Shown piece by piece: positions 26,707-35,548 of a DNA stretch of 64,000 nucleotides (the first letter of the stretch is position 1; each line of letters starts with the position of its first letter). The stretch is from WHSW01 sp963769945 (GTDB taxonomy: Bacteria; Actinomycetota; Thermoleophilia; Solirubrobacterales; 70-9). The notes under the pieces are model-generated. The model saw only the letters and a list, made by a program, of their open reading frames with translations. It was not told the DNA's origin and did not search any database. The position numbers and the translations under genes are program-made. The stretch is taken from NCBI GenBank assembly GCA_963769945.1, contig CAVYOA010000018.1, positions 124,001-188,000 on the forward strand, read 5' to 3'.

Positions 26707-27841
26707 CTACATAGTGTGCTTCCGCATGAGAAAGCGGAAAAGTCCTACTCGATGCGACCGGCATCTGGCTTGGCGCCTCAACCGGGCCAGCCGCGTGACC
26801 TCGAGCGTGCTCTTGGCGGTGTCGATTGGCAACACGTCGGTTGGCTGAGACCGCCGAAGGGGGCCGAGCTGACGGCGACGAGGTTGACGAAGAGGCTGCC
26901 CGGGGGCGCTTTGCGAATGGTGGCGACGCCGTACTTGCGCGATCGTCCGCGGGCCCGTCGCCGGGAAGGCAGTTGAAGCCGGTCAGCTTCGACAGGTGTC
27001 CCTTCCAGGTGACGAAGCTCTTGGCGCTGCCGTCGGGCTCGAGTCTGAGTTGGGTCGGTGCTGAGAAAGAGACGGGTCGAGATCCGCGCGGCGCCGCCGA
27101 GGCCGGCTGCGTCGGTGACCAACCGTGCCTTGACCACCAGGCGCTCGCCCTTGGCCAGGCCGGCGAGCTCGTGCGAGAAGACGAGCGTCGGGCGCTTGGC
27201 GATCGGCACACCTGCGCATAGACAGCCCGCCGCGCGCTGGGCGGCCGGCGCCTTCGCCGTCGCCGGGCGAAAGCGAATGACTCGGATGCCCGCCATGTCC
27301 TGAACGACGGTCGGCGTCTTCTCGTTCTGGCCGACCAGCAGGAGTCGCCTTGCTTTGCCTTCGGGTGGCTGGCGCTGACGACGACGTTGACGAATGACGG
27401 GCCGCGCCATGGCAGGCCGTTTGCGGCGGCATCTTCAGCTTGCCGTCGCCGAAGGTGACAACGGCGTGATGGTGTTCGTGGCTGACCTCGTCGACCCACG
27501 GCTTGGCGAGGGCGATCGCACGACCGGGCTTCTCCTTGGCGGCCTCGGCGTCGGCGGCGAGCAGCAGCGTCGCCTCGACCTTGGGCGAGTAGGCGTAGAC
27601 GTTGCCGATCCGCCCCGGATGATTCGCAGCCGGGGCATCGGTGGTCAGCTCGAGCTCGGCGAGCACCTCGAGCCGGTCGCCGGCAGCGATCTCGGGCAGC
27701 GGCAGGTCGGTCTGCGAGCCGGGTCCGAACGAGAGCACCACGCGCCTGCCCTTGCCGGGATCGGCGACGATCGGGATCGTCTCGGTGAAGCTCGGGCGAG
27801 TTGCCGGTGGAACCGATCTCGATCGAGGCTCTGCGCGGCAT
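26707..27841 (-). CDS. Hypothetical protein, multiple frameshifts
   Basis: A coherent protein can be followed across at least five frame changes. It starts MPRRASIEIGSTGNSP at 27841, then FTETIPIVADPGKGRRVVLS, VLAELELTTDAPAANHPGRI, VDEVSHEHHHAVVTFGDGKL, GPSFVNVVVSASHPKAKQGD, LLLVGQNEKTPTVVQDMAGI, FSHELAGLAKGERLVVKARL and SLFVNLVAVSSAPFGG. The pattern of beta-strand-like segments suggests repeated Ig- or cupredoxin-like modules. No signal peptide is obvious. The family is not recognised. Given the indels elsewhere it is probably an intact gene with sequence errors, but decay is possible. The 3' end is approximate. Confidence 0.45.
26720..26739. promoter_or_regulatory. Hairpin upstream of nuoA
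   Basis: TTCCGC (26720-26725) pairs with GCGGAA (26734-26739) around an eight-base loop, 42 bases upstream of the nuoA start in an A/T-rich stretch. It could terminate the preceding minus-strand gene or be an operator in the nuo promoter. No convincing -35/-10 pair could be assigned. Confidence 0.35.
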
Positions 27842-27927
27842 CGGACCGGATCCTGTCACTCGCAGCGATTGCGTTCAAGGCGCAAGATCAGGAGCCCGGC
27901 GTTGTCAGATGCTTTGATCCGCGAACG

Positions 27928-28364
27928 ATGGAGAACGTGCATCTAGTCGTCGGCGTCGCCGTGCTCGCGACCAATCTGGTCGCGGGAACTGGGGTGCGCT
28001 TGCCTGGTATCGCAACCGGCCCAGCGTCGGCTTCTGGTATCTGCTGCGCGTCGCTCAGGCCACCGTCGTCGTCCAGGTGCTCGCCGGGTCGGTGTTGCTG
28101 TTGCTGGGAAACGAGGCCCCCGACGGCCTGCACTACATCTACGGAACGTTGCCGCTGCTGGTCACGCTGCTCGCCGAGGGCGCTCGCTCGGGGGCCGCGG
28201 AAAACGAGCTCTCCGGGCTCGACTTCGACGCCTTGCCAAAGGATCGCCAACGCCTGATCGCCACCGCGATCGTTCGTCGCGAGACCGGGATCATGGCCGT
28301 CTCGGCGCTGATCGTCGCTGTTCTTGGCGCTGCGAGCGGCGGGCACCAGCGGTGGCTCTTCTGA
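27928..28364 (+). CDS. Hypothetical membrane protein (frameshift near 27,990)
   Basis: The start MENVHLVVGVAVLATNLVAG is in one frame, and the rest (WGALAWYRNRPSVGFWYLLR, VAQATVVVQVLAGSVLLLLG, GLHYIYGTLPLLVTLLAEGA) in the next. One missing base near 27985-27992 joins them into a protein of about 145 residues. Four membrane segments are predicted: residues 5-20, 38-60, 70-85 and 125-140. The aromatic FWYLLRVAQ segment looks characteristic, but the family is not recognised. Start is ATG at 27928. It is divergent from the broken gene to its left. Confidence 0.6.
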
Positions 28365-28446
28365 GCAGCGCTGGAGCGTCGCCGGGGTCGTACATCCGGC
28401 TGCTTTTCTCGCTTTCACTGAAACTCTCGGCGTTCTCGTCGGTTAT

Positions 28447-28599
28447 ATGCGTATGGCCGAATCACAGACCAAGCAGGCGAACGCGAGCGATCACTCACGG
28501 CTGACCGGCCCCGCCGAGCAGGCGCGCCGCGAGCTCGTCGAGTGGTGTCAGCGGCGAGGCCTGCCGGTCCCGCAAGAGCGCCGCGCTCCCCGTCGTTAG
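28447..28599 (+). CDS. Possible small protein (50 aa)
   Basis: A short frame starting MRMAESQTKQANAS and ending LVPQERR-like charged sequence (RELVEWCQRRGLPVPQERR). An ATG pair (28447 and 28453) and acceptable codon bias support it. There is no homology I recognise, and the region between the flanking genes would otherwise be about 250 bases of non-coding DNA. Weakly supported. Confidence 0.3.
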   Translation: MRMAESQTKQANASDHSRLTGPAEQARRELVEWCQRRGLPVPQERRAPRR

Positions 28600-28615
28600 C
28601 CTCGAACACGAGCCT

Positions 28616-29100
28616 CTACTCGATCACGCGGTACTCGCCGTGGTGAAAGACCAGCGGCGGCAGCGCATTTTCGGCAAGCACGAGATCGGTGACGGCACCG
28701 GTGACGATGACGTGATCGCCACCGTCGAGCAGGTCCCGCAGATCGCAGGCGATCCAGGCCAGTGCGGTGGCGAGCTTGGGCACGCCGGCGGTGAGCGACC
28801 ACTGCACTCCTGACCACTTCTCATCCAGCGGCGCTTTGGTGGCGAAGCTTCGCGCCAGCGCCTGCTCGCCGGCGCCGAGCACGTTGACCGAGAAGCGCCC
28901 CGATGAGCGCACGACAGCGAGCGTGCGCGAGTTGCGCTCGAGACAGGCGAGCATCAGCGGCGGGTCGAGCGAAAGCGACGCGACGGCGTTGGCGGTGGCC
29001 CCGGCAGGCTCACCGTCGGCGCTCGCCGCGATCACCGTGACCGCGGTCGGCACGGCTGACATCGCATCGCGAAACTGCTCTGAGTTGGTGGCTGGCTCAT
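28616..29100 (-). CDS. Flavin reductase-like (FMN-binding split barrel) protein
   Basis: Conserved segments of the HpaC-type flavin reductase family are visible: SEQFRDAMSAVPTAVTVIAA, PAGATANAVASLSLDPPLML, RFSVNVLGAGEQALARSFAT and DHVIVTGAVTDLVLAENALP, ending PPLVFHHGEYRVIE. The segment SEQFRDAMS belongs at the N-terminus but lies upstream of the ATG at 29062. An ATG at 29100 (MSQPPT) is connected to it by one missing base near 29082, so the longer start is preferred. The product probably supplies reduced flavin to a partner monooxygenase, not visible nearby. Confidence 0.8.
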
Positions 29101-29143
29101 CTGGGCTCGGGGCGCGGGGTCGGAAAAGTATGATGCCGCCCCG

Positions 29144-29548
29144 GTGCGTCGCCTTCTCATCCCCACAGTCGCGATCTCGGCCGCTGTCGCCCTCGGTGCG
29201 TGCGGCACGCAGAGCCTCGAGCTCTCCGAAGACGACCCCAATTACACCGGGGCGGTGCTATTCGCCGAGCGCTGCTCGGGCTGTCACACGCTCGAGGCCG
29301 CGGCCGCGCAGGGCTCGGCCAACCGTGAGCTGCGAAATCAAGGCCCCAATCTCGACGAGCGCGTCGAAACCGCTGAGGACGTCCTCTACGCGATTCGCAA
29401 CGGCGGCTTCTCCGGCGCGATCATGCCGCAGAACATCGTCGTCGGTGAGGAGGCCGAGCAGGTCGCAGACTTCGTCGCCGAGTATGCGGGCAGCGAGGTC
29501 GACCGGCCGACGATCCCGACGGCCGAATCTTCGGCTGCGGGCGGCTAG
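29144..29548 (+). CDS. Lipoprotein c-type cytochrome
   Basis: A 134-residue protein with a lipoprotein signal (LGAC, Cys at residue 20) and a single haem-binding motif CSGCH at residues 44-48. The likely sixth ligand is the Met in GAIMPQN near residue 94. The Gly-Pro-Asn-Leu (QGPNLDER) and AIRNGGFSG segments are typical of class I cytochromes c. It would be anchored on the outer face of the membrane and carry electrons in a respiratory chain, possibly towards a terminal oxidase not in this window. GTG at 29144 is the start. It precedes serS by 15 bases. Confidence 0.87.
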   Translation: MRRLLIPTVAISAAVALGACGTQSLELSEDDPNYTGAVLFAERCSGCHTLEAAAAQGSANRELRNQGPNLDERVETAEDVLYAIRNGGFSGAIMPQNIVVGEEAEQVADFVAEYAGSEVDRPTIPTAESSAAGG

Positions 29549-29563
29549 CACCCGCAACGGTTA

Positions 29564-30835
29564 GTGCTGGATCTGAGGGCGATCCGCGAGGACCCGGGCC
29601 CCGCTCGGGAGGCGCTCGCGCGGCGTGGCGCTGCCGAGGCGCTCGACGAACTGCTGGCCCTCGATGCACGCAGGCGAGAGCTGCTGCCCGAGGTCGAGGG
29701 CCGCCGCGCACGCCAGAACAAGGCTTCCGAGGAGATCGCGGCGGCCAAGCGTTCCGGCGACGACGCTGCCGCGTTGATCGACCAGATGAAGGCAGTTTCG
29801 GCGGAGCTCAAGCAGATGCAGGCCGAGCTCGGCGAGGTCGAGCTTCGTCGCGACGAGCTCGCCCTGACGCTGCCCAACTTTCCCGATCCTCATGCCCCAC
29901 AGGGCGGGGAGGACGACGCCGTCACCCTGCGCGAGGTCGGCGAGCGCCCGCAATTCGACCACGACGTTCGCGACCACGTCGAGCTCGCCTCGATGCACGG
30001 CTGGATCGAGATCGAGAAGGCGGCGGTCGCGTCGGGCTCGCGCTTTGCCTATCTGATCGGTGATCTGGTCATGGTCGAGCTGGCGTTGATCCGCTTCGCG
30101 GTCGAGACCGTTCGCGCCGAGGGCTTCGAGCCGGTCGTGCCGCCGGTGCTGGTGCGAGAGGCGGCCCTCTACGGCAGCGGCTTCTTTCCGGGCGAGCGCG
30201 AGATGATCTATGAGGTCGAGCGCGACGAGTTGTTCTTGGTCGGGACATCCGAGGTCTCACTGGCGGCGCTTCACGCCGACGAGATCCTCGATGCCGCCGA
30301 CGTGCCGCGCCGCTACGCCGGGATCTCGACCTGCTTTCGCCGCGAAGCCGGCGCCGCCGGCAAGGACACCCACGGGATCTTTCGCGTGCATCAGTTCGAC
30401 AAGGTCGAGATGTTCTCATTCGTCTTGCCGCAGGACTCGAGCGCCGAGCACGAGCGCCTGCTCGCGATCGAGGAGCAGATCTTGAGCGCGCTGCAGTTGC
30501 CATACCGAGTCGTCGATATCGCGATCGGCGACCTTGGGGCGCCGGCGGCGCGCAAGTTCGATTGCGAGGCCTGGATTCCGAGCCAGGGTCGCTACCGCGA
30601 GCTCACCTCGACCTCGAACACGACCGACTATCAGGCCCGGCGCCTCGGCGCCCGCTTTCGCCCCGAGGCCGAGGCGTCGCCGCAGCCGCTGCACACGCTC
30701 AACGGCACCGCGGTCGCGGTCGGCCGCACGCTGATCGCGCTACTGGAGAACGGTCAGCGCGCCGACGGCAGCGTGCAGTTGCCGGAGGCGCTCGTCGCGG
30801 CCGGCGCGCCGGCGGTGATCGGCGCTACTCCTTAG
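29564..30835 (+). CDS. serS: Seryl-tRNA synthetase
   Basis: A class II aminoacyl-tRNA synthetase that charges tRNA-Ser, 423 residues, normal length. The N-terminal coiled-coil arm spans roughly residues 1-100 (LDARRRELLPEVEGRRARQN through ELKQMQAELGEVELRRDE). Class II motifs follow: GTSEVSLAALH, STCFRREAGAAGKDTHGIFR with HQFDKVEMF, and the C-terminal LNGTAVAVGRTLIALLENGQ. GTG at 29564 is the start. Its 3' end overlaps the convergent msrB gene by 11 bases. Confidence 0.97.
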   Translation: MLDLRAIREDPGPAREALARRGAAEALDELLALDARRRELLPEVEGRRARQNKASEEIAAAKRSGDDAAALIDQMKAVSAELKQMQAELGEVELRRDELALTLPNFPDPHAPQGGEDDAVTLREVGERPQFDHDVRDHVELASMHGWIEIEKAAVASGSRFAYLIGDLVMVELALIRFAVETVRAEGFEPVVPPVLVREAALYGSGFFPGEREMIYEVERDELFLVGTSEVSLAALHADEILDAADVPRRYAGISTCFRREAGAAGKDTHGIFRVHQFDKVEMFSFVLPQDSSAEHERLLAIEEQILSALQLPYRVVDIAIGDLGAPAARKFDCEAWIPSQGRYRELTSTSNTTDYQARRLGARFRPEAEASPQPLHTLNGTAVAVGRTLIALLENGQRADGSVQLPEALVAAGAPAVIGATP

Positions 30836-31223
30836 CGTCGAGCTCCAGCGAGCAGGAGTTGATGCAGTAGCGCTGGCCGGTCGGGTTCGGGCCGTCGTCG
30901 AAGACGTGGCCGAGGTGGCCGCCGCAGCGGCTGCAGTGGACCTCGGTGCGTTTCATGAAGAAGGTGCGGTCGGTCTCGGTCTCGACCGGCTCGCCCTCCA
31001 TCGGCGCATAGAAGCTCGGCCAGCCGGTGCCGGAGTCGAACTTGGTCTCGGAGTCAAAGAGCTCGGCGCCGCAGCCCTTGCAGCGGTAGACGCCCTCGGT
31101 CTTGGTGTCCCAGTAGCCGCCGCTGAAGGCACGCTCGGTGCCCTTCTCGCGCAGCACCTTGTACTCCTCGGGCGATAGCTCCGACTTCCACTCAGCATCT
31201 GTCTTTACGAGCTTTTCCATCAT
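30825..31223 (-). CDS. msrB: Peptide-methionine (R)-S-oxide reductase MsrB
   Basis: This enzyme reduces methionine R-sulfoxide in proteins. Two zinc-binding CxxC pairs (CKGC near 48-51, CSRC near 97-100) and the catalytic Cys120 in RYCINSCSLE are present, with the GWPSFYAP and GHVFDDGPNPTG signatures. A resolving Cys is available in INSC. Length (132 residues) is normal for the stand-alone form. The start has tandem ATGs at 31223/31220 preceded by a good AGGAG ribosome-binding site. The gene converges on serS and diverges from the thioesterase gene. Confidence 0.96.
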   Translation of the reverse strand: MMEKLVKTDAEWKSELSPEEYKVLREKGTERAFSGGYWDTKTEGVYRCKGCGAELFDSETKFDSGTGWPSFYAPMEGEPVETETDRTFFMKRTEVHCSRCGGHLGHVFDDGPNPTGQRYCINSCSLELDAKE

Positions 31224-31245
31224 GGTCTCCTAGGTTACGGGGTAC

Positions 31246-32067
31246 GTGGACTCTGCTTTCTATGTCTCACAAGGGGGCCGATTCGTTTCATCGGAGCTGA
31301 CCCGCGGGCCCTGGGATCCCAATTTCCAGCACGCTGGCCCGCCGACGGCTTTGATCGCCCGCGAGCTCGAACGCACTCCGGCCGCGCTCGCCCCCGAGGC
31401 GAGCTGGCAGTTCGGCCGGGTCACGTTCGAGATCCTGCGCCCGGTGCCGATCGCGCCGCTGACGGTGAGCACCGAGGTGGTGCGACCGGGGCGCAGCGTC
31501 GAGCTGCTCGAAGCCACGCTCGCCGACGACGCGGGTGAGCCGCTGATTCGCGCCTCGGCCTGGCGCGTGGCCCGCAAGCAGGTCGAGCTGCCGCCGGCGC
31601 TTGCCAGCGAGGAAGCAGAGAGCCCGGCTCGGCGCGATACACCCCTCCCAGCGCCCGCCGCCGGCTCGCCCGAGAGCTTCTTCGACACCGGTCGCGACGT
31701 CGGCTACCACACCGCGATGGAGTACCGCTTCCTCACCGGTCGCTTCCTCGATCCCGGCCCGGCGACCGTGTGGATGCGGATGCTCGCTGAGCTGGTCGCC
31801 GGCGAGCAGCCGAGCCCGCTGCAGCGCGTGCTCACCGCCGCCGACTCCGGTAACGGCGTCAGCTCCACCCTCGACTTGTCGCGCTACCTGTTCATCAACG
31901 TCGACCTCAGCGTCCATCTGCACCGGATGCCCGCCACCGAATGGGTCTGCCTTGACGCGATCACAGTTCCCGAGCCGACAGGCATCGGGCTCGCGGATAC
32001 CGCGCTTCACGACGAGCGCGGCCCGATCGGGCGCGCGCTTCAGACGCTCGTCGTGCGCGAGCGCTGA
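31246..32067 (+). CDS. Acyl-CoA thioesterase-like (TesB-type double hotdog)
   Basis: 273 residues arranged as two hotdog-fold halves. The first has GPWDPNFQHAGPPTALIARE and FGRVTFEILRPVPIAPLTVS. The second has VWMRMLAELVAGEQPSPLQR and STLDLSRYLFINVDLSVHLH with WVCLDAIT. This is the layout of the thioesterase-family proteins near TesB that hydrolyse acyl-CoA. The catalytic Asp/Gln/Thr set cannot be assigned with certainty. GTG at 31246 is the start, 22 bases from the divergent msrB start. Its 3' end overlaps the convergent glycosylase gene by 28 bases. Confidence 0.8.
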   Translation: MDSAFYVSQGGRFVSSELTRGPWDPNFQHAGPPTALIARELERTPAALAPEASWQFGRVTFEILRPVPIAPLTVSTEVVRPGRSVELLEATLADDAGEPLIRASAWRVARKQVELPPALASEEAESPARRDTPLPAPAAGSPESFFDTGRDVGYHTAMEYRFLTGRFLDPGPATVWMRMLAELVAGEQPSPLQRVLTAADSGNGVSSTLDLSRYLFINVDLSVHLHRMPATEWVCLDAITVPEPTGIGLADTALHDERGPIGRALQTLVVRER

Positions 32068-33221
32068 AGAGCGACCCGATCGAGCCCGAGCCAGGCGGCC
32101 ATCGCGGCGAGCTCCGCCGCGAGCGCTTCGGAGGTATCCGGGGGCGTGTCGGGCTCGTGGTGGATTGCCCGAACTCGAAGCACTCCCGCGCTGCGATCGG
32201 CCTTGAGATCGACCCGCGCCGCGAGCCGATCGCCGAGCAGGAACGGCAGCACGTAGTAGCCGTGGCGGCGCTTGGGCGCGGGCACGTAGATCTCGAGGCG
32301 AAACTCGAAGCCGAAGATCCGCGCGACGCGACTTCGCTCCCAAAGCAGCGAGTCGAAGGGGCCGATCAGAGCGGTTGCGTCGACCGATCTCGGGATCCGC
32401 GCGCCGCGCGCGAGATAGCCGGGCGTTCTGCCCCAGCCCTCGACCTCGACCGGCGTCAGCTCACCGGCCTCGACGAGTTCGGCGATGCGCAGCTTTGCCT
32501 CGGCCGTCGGCAGGCGAAAGTAGTCGCGCAGGTCGCGCTCGGCCGCGACTCCGAGCGAGCGGGCGGCGATCCGGACGAGCTCGCGCTGGGCGTCGGCGGG
32601 TTCGGGTGTTGGCGCCTCCAGCACAGCGTGCGGCAGCACCCGCTCGGGCAGGTCGTAGAGGCGCTCGAAGCGCCGCCGGCGCGCCGCCGTCACCTCGCCG
32701 CTCCAAAACAGCCACTCGATCGCACGCTTGGCATCCGACCAGTCCCACCAGGGGCCGCTTCGGCGCGGGCGCTTCTCGCTCAGCTCGGAGGCGGCGATCG
32801 GCCCGCGCTCGTGCACCTCGGCGAGCACACGCTCGACCAGCTTCGGGTTCTCACGCTTGATTCGCTGCATCCCGCCCCAAGAATCGGTGTGGGCGCGCTG
32901 CATGCGCCAGCGCAGCAGTCGATGTAGCTCGACCGGCAGCAGCGAAGCCTCGTGGCCCCAGTACTCGAACAACCGCCGCGGGGCCCGCGCCGAGGCGCGG
33001 TCGAGCAACTCGCGGCGGTACGGCCCGAGGCGGCTGAAAGCGGGCAGGTAGTGAGCGCGCTCGAGCACGTTGACCGAGTCGATCTGAAGCAAGCCGACGC
33101 GGTTGATCACCCGCCGGATGTCCCAGCCCGTCGGCTCGCCCTGCGGGCGCTCATCGGCGAATCCCTGCGCGCAGAGGGCGAGGCGCCGCGCCTCGGAGTT
33201 CGAGATATGGACGCGAGTCAC
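32040..33221 (-). CDS. YcaQ/AlkZ-like winged-helix DNA glycosylase
   Basis: A 393-residue member of the HTH_42 family that unhooks interstrand crosslinks or removes bulky alkylated bases in characterised members. The N-terminal winged-helix region includes VINRVGLLQIDSVNVLERAH, with the catalytic-type QxD motif at residues 46-48 (Q-I-D). The long central part (FEYWGHEASLLPVELHRLLR, WDWSDAKRAIEWLFWSGEV) and the C-terminal beta-rich domain (FEFRLEIYVPAPKRRHGYYV) match the family. GTG or ATG at 33221 begins the conserved region. Confidence 0.87.
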   Translation of the reverse strand: MTRVHISNSEARRLALCAQGFADERPQGEPTGWDIRRVINRVGLLQIDSVNVLERAHYLPAFSRLGPYRRELLDRASARAPRRLFEYWGHEASLLPVELHRLLRWRMQRAHTDSWGGMQRIKRENPKLVERVLAEVHERGPIAASELSEKRPRRSGPWWDWSDAKRAIEWLFWSGEVTAARRRRFERLYDLPERVLPHAVLEAPTPEPADAQRELVRIAARSLGVAAERDLRDYFRLPTAEAKLRIAELVEAGELTPVEVEGWGRTPGYLARGARIPRSVDATALIGPFDSLLWERSRVARIFGFEFRLEIYVPAPKRRHGYYVLPFLLGDRLAARVDLKADRSAGVLRVRAIHHEPDTPPDTSEALAAELAAMAAWLGLDRVALQRSRTTSV

Positions 33222-33242
33222 CGTGCCATCCGGTGCCGCCCG

Positions 33243-34190
33243 TTAAGCCGCTTGGCGCCAGCTTTCCAACGAGCCAGCCGCCGCCAGCCGCTCGAGACCC
33301 TGTGCCTCGAGTCGCTGGGCGACCTTCTGCGTCACGCCGAGCTCGCGCGCGGCGTCACGGACACTCTGCGCGGGGCGTCCACCGGTGCCAAAGCGCGCTT
33401 GGATGATGAAGCGCTCGTCCTCGGGCAGCGCGGCGAGCGCATCAGCGACCGCCTGCTCTTGCTCGCGTTCGAGCACGTCTTGCTCGAGGTCTTCGGCGCT
33501 TTGGGCGTGAAGCTCTCCGAGCGTCGTGTCGCCTTCCCCGACGGGGACATCGAGGCTCGTCGTGACGCGGGTCAAATCGCGCATCGCCGTCACCTCGTCT
33601 ACTGGCAGGCTCGCCTTCTTGGCGACCTCGGCGTCGGTCGGCTCGCGATTGAGCTGCTTGGTCAGTTCGGCTGTGACCCGGTTCATCGTCCGTTCGCGCT
33701 GGGCGATGTGCGCGGGGATGCGCACCGGGCGACCGGTGTTGTCGAGGCCGCGCTGGATCGACTGCTTGATCCAGAGCACCGCGTAGGTCGAGAACTTGTA
33801 GCCGCGGCGCCAGTCGAACTTCTCGGCGGCGCGGATCAGTCCCAGCATCGCCTCCTGGATCAGGTCGCCCATCGGCAGCCCGAAGCCCTGGTAGCGGCGG
33901 GCGAACTTGATCACCAGCCGCAGGTTGGAGTTGATCAGGCGCTCCTTGGCCGCGAGGTCGCCCTTCTCGATGCGCTGTGAGAGCTCGACCTCCTCGGCCG
34001 CGGTCAGCAGCGGATACTTCATCGCCTGGTTGATGAACAGCTGCAGGCTGTCCATCGTCGGTTCGGCGACGGCGCGCGACTCCGCGTCGCGAACGCGACC
34101 CGCGGGTGTGGTCAAAGCTTGGTTGTGATGCTCGCCGCGCTTGCGGCGGGTTTCGCTGCGCTGACTGTCAGCGCCTCTTGATCGAGGCAT
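33243..34190 (-). CDS. Group 2 RNA polymerase sigma factor (sigma-70 family)
   Basis: 315 residues with sigma regions in order. Region 1.2 is MDSLQLFINQAMKYPLLTAA. Region 2 is LINSNLRLVIKFARRYQGFG and GDLIQEAMLGLIRAAEKFDW, with YKFSTYAVLWIKQSIQRGLD for promoter melting. Region 3 follows around RIPAHIAQRERTMNRVTAEL. Region 4 is ALPEDERFIIQARFGTGG with a helix-turn-helix (SVRDAARELGVTQKVAQRLE). The absence of region 1.1 and the extended disordered N-terminus indicate a primary-like alternative factor rather than the housekeeping RpoD. A near-consensus promoter lies upstream, and GAGAGGAGG serves as ribosome-binding site. Confidence 0.93.
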   Translation of the reverse strand: MPRSRGADSQRSETRRKRGEHHNQALTTPAGRVRDAESRAVAEPTMDSLQLFINQAMKYPLLTAAEEVELSQRIEKGDLAAKERLINSNLRLVIKFARRYQGFGLPMGDLIQEAMLGLIRAAEKFDWRRGYKFSTYAVLWIKQSIQRGLDNTGRPVRIPAHIAQRERTMNRVTAELTKQLNREPTDAEVAKKASLPVDEVTAMRDLTRVTTSLDVPVGEGDTTLGELHAQSAEDLEQDVLEREQEQAVADALAALPEDERFIIQARFGTGGRPAQSVRDAARELGVTQKVAQRLEAQGLERLAAAGSLESWRQAA

Positions 34191-34237
34191 TGGTGCCTCC
34201 TCTCGGCGGTCGTACGTTCCCTACCCCAGCTTCAGAA

Positions 34238-34266
34238 AGTATAGCGAGAAGTAGTTGAGTATGCAA
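34238..34266 (-). promoter_or_regulatory. Sigma-70-type promoter of the sigma factor gene
   Basis: Read on the minus strand: -35 TTGCAT (34266-34261), a 17-base spacer and -10 TATACT (34243-34238), about 48 bases upstream of the ATG. The short leader then carries a GAGAGGAGG ribosome-binding site. This is the best -35/-10 pair seen in the window. Confidence 0.7.
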
Positions 34267-34335
34267 GCAGGTCGAAAACGGCTCTGGCAAGCACTATGTG
34301 GGCCTTCGTGGCGGTTTCGGCAAGACTCTGGGCCG

Positions 34336-35544
34336 ATGCACGTCACCTTCGTCCTTCTGCCACTACCCGGCCACGTAAACCCCACGCTAGCGGTGATCGC
34401 CGAGCTTTGTCGGCGCGGTGCTCGCGTCAGCGTGCTCGCAAGCTCGCAGATGGCTCCCCGACTGGAGGCGGCGGGGGCCGAGGTTGTCGCCTGCGACGAG
34501 GTTCTGCCGCGCGAAATTGCCGATCCCCCCGAGGGTGTCCTGCGCGTGGCCGAGCTGCTGCTGCGATCGGCCTCGACGCTGCTCGACTTCACACTCGAGC
34601 AGCTGCGCAGGCTCGATCCCGACGTCGTCGTGCACGACTCGATGACGCCGTGGGGCAGGCTCGCCGCCCGTCTGCTCGACCGTCCCTCGGTGAGCTCGAC
34701 CGCGACCTTCGCCTTCGATCGCCGCGTCTCCCCGCCGCCTTCCGAGCTTGCCCGTCTTGCCGTCGATTTCTCGGCTCATTTCGGATCCTTCGTCAGGCTG
34801 CATCGCAGCCGGCGCGAGATTCACGCCCGCTACGGGATCGACCCCGGCGGCCTGCTCGAGACCGTCAGCAACCGCGATGGCGCCGCGCGAGCGATCGTCT
34901 ACACCTCCCCGGAGCTGCAGCGCGGCGGCGAGAAGCTGGCGGTCGAGCTCGACTTCGTCGGGCCGTCGATCGGCGATCTGACTCCGATCGACGCCGAGAT
35001 CGAAGCTGAGGTCGCCGGCCGACCGCTGATCTACGTCTCGCTCGGCACCGTCTTCAACGAGCGCCCGGCGTTCTTTCGCGACTGCCTCGAAGCGTTCGCG
35101 GACCGCGATGAGGCGGTCTTGTTGTCCGTCGGTGACCGCCTCGATCCGGCTGTGCTGGGCGAGCTGCCGGCAAACGCGATCGTGCGGCGCTCGGTACCCC
35201 AGCTGGCGGTGCTCGAACGCGCGAGGCTGTTCGTCACCCATGCGGGCATGAACTCGGCGAGCGAAGCGCTGTGGTTCGGCGTGCCGACGCTGCTGCATCC
35301 TCAGACCGCCGATCAGCCGGTGGTCGCTGCCCGCTTGGCTCAGCTCGGAGCCGGGCGCATGCTGAGACGCTCGAACCCGAAGCGGATCGCCGCCGAAGCC
35401 GAGCGCGTGCTGACCGGCGACTACGCCGAGCGCGCTCGCGAGCTTGGCGAAACGCTGCGCGCCTGCGGCGGCCCCCCGCGCGCGGCCGATGTGATCACCG
35501 AGGCGGCTGAGGGGAGACCGAAAGACCTCCTCGGACGGGCCTGA
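34336..35544 (+). CDS. GT1-family glycosyltransferase (MGT-like)
   Basis: About 402 residues with the GT-B fold of UDP-glucuronosyl/macrolide glycosyltransferases. The N-terminal acceptor domain starts MHVTFVLLPLPGHVNPTLAV (catalytic-type His near residue 13). The C-terminal donor domain has RPLIYVSLGTVFNERPAFF and the PSPG-like stretch FVTHAGMNSASEALWFGVPT with LLHPQTADQP. It transfers a sugar from a nucleotide sugar to a small hydrophobic acceptor; donor and acceptor are unknown. ATG at 34336 begins the conserved fold; an in-frame start at 34255 would overlap the sigma promoter. Confidence 0.87.
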   Translation: MHVTFVLLPLPGHVNPTLAVIAELCRRGARVSVLASSQMAPRLEAAGAEVVACDEVLPREIADPPEGVLRVAELLLRSASTLLDFTLEQLRRLDPDVVVHDSMTPWGRLAARLLDRPSVSSTATFAFDRRVSPPPSELARLAVDFSAHFGSFVRLHRSRREIHARYGIDPGGLLETVSNRDGAARAIVYTSPELQRGGEKLAVELDFVGPSIGDLTPIDAEIEAEVAGRPLIYVSLGTVFNERPAFFRDCLEAFADRDEAVLLSVGDRLDPAVLGELPANAIVRRSVPQLAVLERARLFVTHAGMNSASEALWFGVPTLLHPQTADQPVVAARLAQLGAGRMLRRSNPKRIAAEAERVLTGDYAERARELGETLRACGGPPRAADVITEAAEGRPKDLLGRA

Positions 35545-35548
35545 GCCC